This document shows positions 10,150 to 19,157 of a stretch of 24,111 nucleotides of DNA, in pieces. Origin of the DNA: Paramacrobiotus richtersi (taxonomy: Eukaryota; Tardigrada; Eutardigrada; Parachela; Macrobiotidae). The stretch lies in contig JAQGAU010000767.1 of NCBI GenBank assembly GCA_034698045.1, forward strand, positions 1-24,111, written 5' to 3'. Positions within the stretch are counted from its first letter, which is position 1; each line of letters begins with the position of its first letter. The position numbers were made by a program, and so were the translations under genes. The notes beneath the pieces were generated by a model. It was not told where the DNA came from. It saw nothing but the letters and a program-made list of their open reading frames with translations, and did no database searches.

Positions 10150-12541
10150 ATGGATTTGTTTTGGAAAGTGACCTTTCTCCTGTGCGCTGTATCCGGCACA
10201 TTGGCTATGCTGATACCGCAGAAATTAGCGCATGATAAATTTTCAAAAGTTATTGATCAGTGGAAATCTCCCATGGAAACTTTGGTAAACAATTGGACAT
10301 TGCTTTGATATTGTTTGGTAAATATATATTCTTCGAAAAATTTACGAAGAATGTGACACTTCTGTAGTTGGCCGCCAGAAACCTCAAGCTACAACATTTC
10401 TCCTGGAAATCATGTGGAACGGATAAGGATATCGTCAAGATCAGCAGTGTCAGCATTGCACCGGATCCCATCAAATTAGGCTGTAAGTCACCATTACAGA
10501 ACATAAAAAACGCGGAAAAAATTTTCTTGATTATTAGACAAATTCAAATTGTTACCGTAATTATGTACAATACAGCAAGTTTTTGACGCGATGAGATACA
10601 AGAACACTTGGTGAAAAATGTTAACGTCCAAATCCCTCGAAAGTGCGTTTAGGGTTTTCATTAATTCATCATTATTTTTATCTTGATCACATATTTTAAA
10701 TTATCATTATTTACGTATCGTTTTTTCCGTTACTGTTGGACTATACAATTGTTCCGGCATGAGTGCGTTTTATGAAAGTCTACAAGACGATCTAAAAGAG
10801 TGGTTACAATTGATATTAGATAATCATGAATATTTTATGATTATGTTAATCGCGTGGATATTTCTTTTCTACAGCGCCGATTAAGATCACTGCTTCCGCT
10901 GAAGTCTCTAAGCAAATCGATATACTGGAGGTAAATGAGTATCTAAACAATTCCAGAAACATGTACAACATAATATTTTGTTAGGAACATAATCCTCTTA
11001 ACGGTGTTTTTATTGTGATTGTTGCAGATCGATGTTGTCATTCAGAAGAAAGTCTTCGTCTGGATTACTGTGCCTTGTGTGGAAAATATGGGTATCTTTA
11101 TATAAGAATCTGTCACTTGTTCTGCGTACACAAACAGCTGACGTAGAGTAATGACTGCTCACAATTTTGGCGCTCGAAGTGATCATAATCAAAACACGGT
11201 TAATAATCGCATGTCTGCGCAAAATGTACAGAAGTACTGTAACGCTGCGAAGCGCATTATTGCCTATGAAACAAGTAAACTAAAAGATTGTGGCAAATGG
11301 CATCTTCCATTATACTTATAGGGCTGAATTTACTGTATTTTTGAATATAGTGCAGACACAGTACAGAGCAGCAGTAAAGCGTTAGTTTCACTGTATTTGA
11401 ACAAGGTGTCACGGTAACAAAGATATAGCGCATGATGATCTTTGTGTTTTTTTCGTGTGACAGGAAGCTGCAATTATACGGATGTGTGTAGTTTATTGCC
11501 ACCACAACCGTGTCCAGAACCCTTCCAACAGCAGTCGCTGCCATGCACCTGCCCATTTCCGGCTGTAAGTTTTGTGTACAGAAAACCCTAACGACTGAAG
11601 TCCATCTTTTTACAGTATTTGGTACTGTTTACATATCTGGTTAATAGTTAATACATGTAGACAATTTGTCCCTCATTTTGATCGGGAATCTTAAGATGTA
11701 AGAGTGCAATTACATATGTAAGGGAAGATATCCTACGACTCTTGATTTTGTCGTATTAGTCAAAATAATAATGATTGCATATCTGGCCGACATGTATACG
11801 TTCCTAGTTGCAACATTCGATTTCTGTGTGCATATAACTGCATAAGCCTTCATAAAATATGCCAACTATATATATACCGATTAATTTCAGTTTACTGTAC
11901 GATATGTTCATGAACGATATATGACTTTGTATGGCTTCTTAAATTGTAGGGAAAGTACAATCTGAACGACCTGCCTGTAATGTTTACGCCGTCGAAGCAA
12001 ATTCCAACATGGCTGGACAAAGGTAAATCGTACACAGTTACATTCCTTTCGACTTTATTTTCATTTTTGATAACGTTAAATTCTTTGTCGCTGAATAGTA
12101 CAGCTACTGCACGTAGGCAACATGTAATAGTAACCCACAACTCTTTCGCAATCTGCTGTAATTAATTACCTGATGTTTAATTTCGGCATGCTACTACATG
12201 TAATGTATGCATAGACCGGTGGCACTGGTTACAGATTACAGAACTCTTTCTGCTTGATCGCGGTCACCATTAATTCAAGCGAAATTGTATGAGATCGCTT
12301 TTTTCTAGTAGTCTTTCAAGTACAGTTCGTTCATAGTGTAAGTTCTTAAGTTATAGTTATTTTATTAGGACATAATAAAACGCAGCATAAACTATGCTCT
12401 GCTACTTTTTTTACAGGTGACTTTAAAGCGCACGTTGTACTGAAGTCTGGAGAAATACCCCTGGGATGCTATGACGTGGAACTGAACATTGTTGGAGCGG
12501 CCGGCAAAAAAATCCCCTCCAAGAAGCTATTTTTCCATTAA
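10150..12541 (+). CDS. GM2A-like: Ganglioside GM2 activator-like secreted/lysosomal lipid-transfer protein
   Basis: Seven exons: 10150-10284, 10368-10482, 10875-10930, 11028-11091, 11464-11564, 11950-12022, 12417-12541, encoding 222 aa plus stop. GM2-activator proteins are small lipid-binding beta-cup proteins of the ML (MD-2-related) type that lift glycolipid out of membranes for lysosomal hydrolases. A signal peptide (MDLFWKVTFLLCAVSG) leads to the diagnostic FSWKSC (56-61), IAPDPIKLG, VFVWITVPC, GSCNYTDVC, PCPEPF, LPCTCPFPAGKY, IPTWLDKGDFK and LGCYDVEL. All eight cysteines that form four disulfides in the human protein are present (FSWxxC, VPC, GSC, DVC, PCPEP, LPC, TC, LGC). An NYT glycosylation sequon sits in the same loop. 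The tail KKIPSKKLFFH is longer than in mammals. Start chosen because it gives the signal peptide. Splice sites are strong throughout, with no lesions. Confidence 0.93.
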
Positions 12542-12700
12542 AAATACAGCAAAATCCGCCAACTTGTGGATATTTTTTATATTCTTTTTTTCAATTAATT
12601 GCACGTGACTCTTCTACAGTGCAGATCAATAATTGTAACTGGAAAGTAGGACAAAGAGCACTCGTAAACAAGAAGCATTCTGGTAGCTGTCGAGTCGAAC

Positions 12701-12736
12701 AGACGATATAGATCTAATAGACGATATCGATCTAGC
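12701..12736. repeat. 18-bp direct tandem duplication
   Basis: AGACGATATAGATCTAAT (12701-12718) is followed directly by AGACGATATCGATCTAGC (12719-12736), with three differences. It is a local slippage-type duplication in the 3' flank of the GM2A-like gene. Confidence 0.75.
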
Positions 12737-12817
12737 GATTACGTTTGTTTTCTCGTGTTCTTTAGTATTTTTTAACCAGCTCCCAAGCGATTCGATTTTA
12801 TTATCCTGCATACGTGG

Positions 12818-12823
12818 AATAAA
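12818..12823 (+). terminator. Candidate poly(A) signal AATAAA of GM2A-like gene
   Basis: Canonical AATAAA 277 bp after the stop codon, on the coding strand. No closer perfect hexamer was seen, so the 3'UTR would be about 300 nt. Confidence 0.45.
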
Positions 12824-13327
12824 TTATCGTTATAATACTTCGGCAGGGAAATGACAGAACTGTGTACGCGTGTCTGTAAATCGTCAAATTTTGTCTCCTG
12901 AAGTCAAACGTTGTCGATTACTTAGTACTGATTGTTGGTGATTTACAGTCCTTGTATAGAAAGCAAGCAACAAATTTGCTCGCACGTTTCGTAACAATAG
13001 CCGAATTTATGTAAACAACCAACCAGATATACAGTATACATATCTGTATACACTGCTGTACATCCTAGCAAGTAAGTGAAACATTAAAAGCACAACAATT
13101 TAAAACCGTTAGAAAGCAAAACTTATTGCAGAATTAACAAGCAAGCTAGCTTCTATCCACCACATTAATTTCATCATTTAACACGAAATGCTTATTACCT
13201 AAAGGTAATTAAACCAACCCGACTATATTACACCAACCCATTCCATCTACCGGCCGGTCACTCAAACTCAGCTCTTGCAACCCACTACAAACTTCTTCGA
13301 CCACATAATACTATCACAGAAACCGTC

Positions 13328-16300
13328 TCAAACATTACTTTGTCCGTTGGAATCCAGACTGGCCAGAGCTGCTTCCGCCTGCCGGCGACCGCTGTATTCC
13401 GCAAACGACACATCCATCCCGCCATTATTCTGGCAGTATTGCTCAAGCCGTGCGAAATCCGTGTCGAGCAAACGCCACGAGCCGGGACCGAGCCTTCTGA
13501 CGCCACGTTGCATCCTGCAACAAACACAGATTTGCCAGTACTGTATATCTCCAAGAGATTCACGAACTATATCATGTTAGACAGTTGGTAATCTTACCGA
13601 AGCCATGTGTTCCATTCATGAGCAAAGAGCATATCAGCCGCATCATCCGCTGTGTCCACGCGCTGACTAATTAGATCGATCTCCATATGTTCTTCGTCGT
13701 TTTCTAAGATATGTAACATGTAGGTTTATCCTGGATGATGGTGTCGGCGGATGAAAGATGTACAAGAAAACGAACTATCGAACTAAACTGCCAGGTGCAA
13801 TGTCTTAGCGTTGTTTATTCTGGAAACAAAACGACAGTGCAGACGCAAGACTCACTTTTGGACCAGCCGAGGTAGTGCACGATGCAAGTCATCACCGTTG
13901 GATTCTCCACACCTAATATCCGCGGGATAGGTAACGCTCGACGATGCTGGACAATCTGAAGTCAGACAAGTAGATAAACATTTGGAAACGTGAAAGCAAA
14001 GAACGCTAAAAGAGTCTGGCTTACACTGGCTTCGTAAAATACCCCGTCGCAGAAAGCAAGGATCGGATCTTCTAAGAAAGGCCGCGTAGATTACTTACAG
14101 AAAAATAGCACCGTCTGTGGCTACAAGAGTAAAATCTACTGCATCGCAGAACTATGAATATCGTTTGGTGGGGAAAAGAAGCACTATCATAAGTTCGCAA
14201 CAATAACTATCAATCAAAAATTGCAACAACATGCTAACCCGGTTGGAAGCGTCGATGGTCGCTATTCCCGAAGTTATATGCCGAATCTATACGCTTCCGT
14301 ATGGATGCCTGAAGTTCATGTAGACGCTTCTTCGATTCTTCGAAAATTTGATCGCGAGCGCTGTCCACTGGCTGCATAGCTTCTGGAATCAGTGAACCTG
14401 CAACACAGTCGTACTTATTATTAATAATAGATACTGTTAGTTAGGAAATCGTTCGTTCTGAACCCAGTAGCTACACCCATCAGCATACTGTACATGTGCT
14501 CAACACAGCAAAAGTGCACCTCACCTGTACTTCTACCGGCTGTAACTGAGTGCTTACTACATTCAGGGATAATTCGTAACATGTATCAGCAGCAAGCACA
14601 CTCGGAAAGCCTTACCAATGCTACCCGCCTCCCCTGCAGATCGGACCGCATCCGATGTGTCCACTGGATTCTGAGCGCATGGTTGACGACCAGACCTTCT
14701 CTCCGAACTTCCATTGTTCTTCCCTTTCTTCACTGTGTCAGATGACTGAATCCCTGGTGTAATCGAAGCCATACGTTTCCGTGTATTGTATACGAATACT
14801 TTCTTTGCTTGTTGGTCGTCCGCGTTCAGAGAAGCTGGTCGGTGTGATCCTGCATAGTCGCTGTCGTCCGAAGTCGAGGAAGAAGGCTCAGGGCTGCTAG
14901 CCTCAGCTGCATCATCGACACACACGGTTTTTGCGGACGCTGGTCCGTTTGCAAGTGCGCGAGAGTTCCGACGGGCTTTACGGACAGCTGGCTTGTGAAG
15001 CAGACAATCCTGACGGAGAGTGTTTACTGGCTGACTTGATAACTGACTACCACCGTCGTCCTGACCGCTGTCATTCTGCGCAGGTTCTGCATTCCCAGAC
15101 GCATGTAGCGGCTGTCGAGTTTGTCCCGTTAACGGACATCCGGCATCCAGTTCAATTATGCCTGCAGAACTCTGCAAAAAAATCACTTTGAATCGAAATT
15201 CTTTCAGTTTACTACTCTTTTGACGGTGAAAACAAAGGCAATTATCTGTATATCTTTTCCCATTGCTAACACTTTATCAGTTTTTACGAATTATTTATGA
15301 AAGTTTATAAATAACACTCAGGGTCGTTCCTGAACGAGTGGTCAAATTACCTCATCAGCAATGACAGCAGCATCCTCCAATACATCGACACCCATTTCCA
15401 CATGAATCCGGATATTCTGGATTTGGTGCAGCTTGACTGTTTGATCAGAAAGGTACGGTTTAGCCCGCGGTGCTACTGACTTCATGCCCCGACGGTCTTC
15501 CGTACCGAGAGAACGTACTGCAAATCAGCAGGTCATCAACAGCACAACGGGCCGACTGTCGTAAATCTGCTTACCATTAGTCAAGAATACCAACCCCTGG
15601 TCGGAATCAAGACCCTTGAGCGTGCCTTCGTAACGGACTAGGGTGCTACGGGAGATAAAAGTCATATGGGGCTTGTCGGCGTGTTGCAGAGCCTCGGACA
15701 AGAGCTGCAAAGCAAGCGGGATATCCAGCAGCGCGCCTTCGTCGCTGACTGTCGGATTTGCCGTTGGAAGCGGATCTGATGGAGTTGCATGGATTTCTTG
15801 GTTACCCAGATGGGCAGTGGCCCAGAGAATCGGGATGACAGCATCACAGGTCTATAAGTGAATCCAGCAGTTATTTACTTCTGTTTGGACTTGCGGTTTT
15901 GCACTAATCGTGGCAACACTGTGCAATCATAACCGTCATATTACGAAGAGTGATCACGAACGTTCCTTGTAAAAACAGCCAGAAATATGAAAGGGAATCA
16001 GTTCAAAGTCAGAAAAGCATAAAAGTCAATCAGCTGCGACACTCCCTGCATTCTACGTTTCCAGCAAATGGTCAGCTGGTTAGCGGCACACAACTGTGGT
16101 TCAGATTCGAAGATCTTTAGATTGACTTTAGAATCATTTGGATTACGGCAAATGTGTTCATACTAAAGAGACACAGTATCACGTTTAGTGTACGTACCTC
16201 ACCAACTGCTGAATTCAGGCCCGTTTCTGGTACGCGTCCCACATGGACAAAAATTTCTTTGGCTTGGGACCGGTGTAATTTGATAAGGTCGTAGATTTCT

Positions 16301-16639
16301 CTACGCGCCGCCACAGGCTTGTCTGGTCGGCGAGATTCCGTTCCACAGAACCGTACTGAAACATTCACATGATGTAACTTGTAAGCAGCACGAGTCTGCA
16401 TTACAGGTCTAACATCGTTTCGTGCCACTTTGCAGCATACGCAAAAGATCGACACGGTAACTGAGTTGCATGGTGAACAAATTCGACTGTTCACCTTTCT
16501 CCAAGGAGATTGTCTGCACCTCCGGGGAAACGTCTTTTAACCATCCTTCGAATCGATTATCGCTGCTACTGATGACGCTAATCCGCCGTCCGCGGCAGAA
16601 ACTCAACTGATGCATAACCGTATCAACAGACTGTGCCAT
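13328..16639 (-). pseudogene. Paralogue A: tandem LSM14-domain/chromo-barrel protein with a frameshift
   Basis: Ten exons: 16639-16495, 16355-16198, 15851-15575, 15517-15351, 15171-14616, 14397-14239, 14135-14025, 13955-13856, 13703-13598, 13514-13328. Domains as in paralogue B: first LSM14-type domain (ISVISSSDNRFEGWLKD then VRFCGTESRRPDKPVAARRE), second (MTFISRSTLVRYEGTLKGLD then VRSLGTEDR), a basic/acidic disordered exon, coiled coil, chromo-barrel (CDGVFYEAS, IVHYLGWSK) and the C-terminal module. Exon 7 is 111 bp against 110 bp in B; the extra base lies in the A-run 14101-14105 (a T-run in the coding direction). It creates TAA at 14097-14095 and a predicted 500-aa product without the chromo-barrel. 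The exon 6 donor is GTTAGC where B has GTAAGC. Everything downstream stays open in the shifted frame, so the lesion is recent, a sequencing error, or bypassed by unusual splicing. Confidence 0.75.
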
Positions 16640-18352
16640 TTTCCCCGGGAAAGTTTAGTTTCGAGCTGAGAGACAAAGCAGCCTTAGAATGTCAAACAGA
16701 GCGTAAAGATGTCGTGAAACTAGGGGAATTCTTGGGAAACCAAAATCCTACTTATAATACGACCAGAATCTCATTCACTGTTGGGCTTTTGAAATGAGTC
16801 AGAATGCTGCTGCTGTTGCACTAACCAGGCTATTATCAGCAGTAACAATCACTGATCAGAATCCGTCAATCCGGTGCTCTCTAGTCCAGCACCCACGGCC
16901 CAGGGGCCAAGCTGCCCAGTCACAGTGAAAATTGCGAAACAACGTGCATAAAACACACCGTCATTTTCGACTGTGAAATGTCGGTAGTTATTAAACGGTC
17001 ATCAGCTAAATAGTGTTTGTCGAGAATTTGACGGTACCAAAACTTGTGAATGTCTGTCTTGCTTAATTTTAACTTGCTATAGTTTACCAATCTTTCCGTT
17101 TCTAGTCCAGTGGCATTTACAACAAGTTTGTACAACATTATTCGCTCGGTAAAATAGATCAAACTGGCAGTATTCAACGATACAGTGACCACAGCAGAAC
17201 TTGGTCCTGCTTACAAATTAATAGTCTATCTGTAGTAGAAGAATGTAACGCTTATGCAAATTCAACCGAAGCATATCAGTCATTTGTCCAAAATTGCAAT
17301 TGCACCGTAACATCCAACATGACATGTTGAACTGTGTACGACTACTGGTACGGTACACTGTATAGGTTGATCTTTATAATCATGCATTGACAGTATTGTT
17401 CATCTGTGAAAGGTCACCAGCATTTCGAAACTTTTCAATGCTGACGCAAGACATTAATTTTATTAATGTTTCATTAAATGCTCTGAACATAAAGCAAATT
17501 CTGTAATTTCATAAACATTATCCTTTTCATAAAAGTAGAAAATCCACAATGAAATCTCTGTACATACCACGAAATGTTCATCACCAGGAATGAGCAACAA
17601 TAACATATAACAAATTAAAAGAATAGATTACACGGATACCACATGTATCAGAGATTTTCCATTCAGTAAAAAATTAACAATGGCTACTTATTTTAAAAAT
17701 TAGATAAAAATTCATAAATGTAAGGCTAAACGAAAGCAAATGGTGCTTTAAATTCTTCGTGCACATCGGATCGCCGGAAAAGTATATGGTAGGATGTCCG
17801 TTGTAAGAAAATCAGGCGTGTTACATGTATTGTGCAAAACAAATCGCACCTCACTGATCTCAGTGCAAACACTGCTGAACAATAGTAAAAAGTATGGACC
17901 ACCAACTAAAACCGTTAAAAAAACCAACGGTCTATATTTTCAGTTGTCAAAACGTTCAACAAAAAAAAAACTGTTTTTCCTGTTATTTCACTAATCTCTT
18001 TAGCGTTCGACTGAACCATTATATCGCCGAAACGTGACATTGTTGGAAGTGTCTGTACTTAATATTTGGGACATGCCATTTCACTACGTCATACACTGTT
18101 TTTCCCGCATAGTCAGCGCATAATAAAGAATTGTGACATAGCAGTTCCAAATGACAGAGAACAAACAAACGGAAAATTTGCCTACAGTACTTACTGCGTT
18201 ATATAGTTAGACTAATGAATATATATATAAACTAATATCCTGAGGAAGGAATTCTACTTCGTATGTATTTCGTAAATACAGTAACTTCAGTTGACAAGTT
18301 AGATGTAGCACTGTGTATACGTAGGAGATACACAGGGACAATTGCACTGTAG
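16640..18352. other. Upstream of paralogue A, mostly no gene recognised
   Basis: Holds A's 5' flank: a CTCTCAG acceptor-like site ends at 16666 on the minus strand, 26 nt before A's ATG. I looked for relics of GM2A-like exons 1-5, expected here if the whole gene had been duplicated, and saw none. One unassigned minus ORF is listed separately. Confidence 0.55.
16920..17216 (-). CDS. Uncharacterised minus-strand reading frame
   Basis: Open for about 98 codons, reading AGPSSAVVTVSLNTASLIYF near the start and KTDIHKFWYRQILDKHYL later, ending at a TGA at 16922-16920. An acceptor-like TTTGTAAGCAG lies at its upstream edge. Composition is protein-like rather than repetitive. There are no upstream exons, domain match or convincing start. 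It could be a terminal exon, a gene relic or chance. Confidence 0.2.
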
Positions 18353-18425
18353 GGAAAGTACGATCTGAATGTGCTGCCTATGATATTTACACCATCGAAG
18401 CAAATCCCAACATATCTAGACAAAG
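18353..18425 (+). pseudogene. Isolated duplicate of GM2A-like exon 6
   Basis: 73 bp, the same length as exon 6 of the GM2A-like gene (11950-12022), with 13 differences by my count, no indel and no stop. It reads GKYDLNVLPMIFTPSKQIP, then TYLDKG, against GKYNLNDLPVMFTPSKQIP and TWLDKG. Both borders keep AG and GT (CTGTAG before, GTCACG after). No neighbouring exons were recognised, so it is a relic or a lone exon. It lies on the 3' side of paralogue B as GM2A lies on the 3' side of A, and on the same strand as GM2A. Confidence 0.88.
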
Positions 18426-19157
18426 GTCACGTCGTATAACTTTCGCGCATTTGATAGCGTATAATTCCTTGTTTGGCTTTCAGGCATCAAATGGCTTTGT
18501 AATCGATTACGTATAATTCCTTGTTTGATTTCCAATTCGGCGTCATGCGGATCAGTTACACTTGTTCGAAACTTCCGAATTAGAACACTTTTTACACAAC
18601 ATTAGTTTCATTTGAACAGATGCACTTTTTTGCTGTTTGATCTATTCCGATAATTCGGTTCGATGCTGCAACTCGTTCACTGTGTAAAATAAGGAATTCT
18701 TGTATCTGTAATACCGAAGCGAAGTGCCATTCACATTTCATTTCCCGAGATCAAATGCTTCCGAGTACTGTCTAAGGATTCACACTTTTACAGCGCTTAT
18801 AAAGCACATACAACTCGTGCTCGTACCTTTTGGAAATGAGAGAGCACAAATAAACACTCGGACAAACAGAAACTGTACATAGGTAAATACTCAATCATAA
18901 TACTGTACATTATACAAGTGCCACATTAAAAAGATACACAACTGTATGCCATTAAAACAGTGCATAAGCCGTATCCGTCAAACCATACTTTCATGAAACC
19001 ATTTCCTATTGACAAAGTACAGATGGGTAACACAATGACTTAAAGCAACTGGACTAGTACATCAACACATTTCATCTGCCAGCCGGTTCCATAATTAACG
19101 GTACTACCAGTTCAGTCCTTTCTCCCATTCCACATGTAAGTTGTAACAGAAACCGTT
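18426..19157. other. 3' flank of paralogue B, no gene
   Basis: Exon 7 of GM2A should be here if the duplication were complete, but I see no trace of its LGCYDVEL-coding sequence. It contains a short direct repeat (18458-18527) and, near 19069-19157, sequence resembling the 3' flank of A. Confidence 0.55.
18458..18527 (+). repeat. 18-bp direct repeat, 52 bp apart
   Basis: CGTATAATTCCTTGTTTG occurs exactly at 18458-18475 and again at 18510-18527, followed each time by a similar pyrimidine-rich stretch. It lies just after the GM2A exon relic and may mark the breakpoint where the rest of that copy was lost. Confidence 0.8.

Larger units (their letters stand above)
12542..13327. other. Convergent intergenic region between GM2A-like gene and paralogue A
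   Basis: No gene recognised. It holds the GM2A-like 3' end with AATAAA at 12818-12823 and an 18-bp duplication at 12701-12736. The last about 80 bp before A's stop resemble the matching stretch before B's stop (CATCTACCGGCCGG versus CATCTGCCAGCCGG), so the duplicated block extends past the coding ends. Confidence 0.6.

Noticed and set aside
14074-14100. A 27-bp GT...AG stretch in exon 7 of A (and at the same place in B) as a micro-intron.
   Set aside because: In B the stretch is in frame and open, so no intron is needed. In A its removal does not restore the frame. The length is far below the other introns.
14494-15191. Plus-strand ORFs opposite the disordered exon of A (and likewise 20399-20856 opposite B).
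   Set aside because: They are shadows of a confirmed minus-strand exon with correct splice borders and conserved A/B protein similarity.
17794-17994. A 66-codon plus-strand ORF.
   Set aside because: No splice signals, no family similarity and a lysine run from poly-A; consistent with chance in AT-rich DNA.
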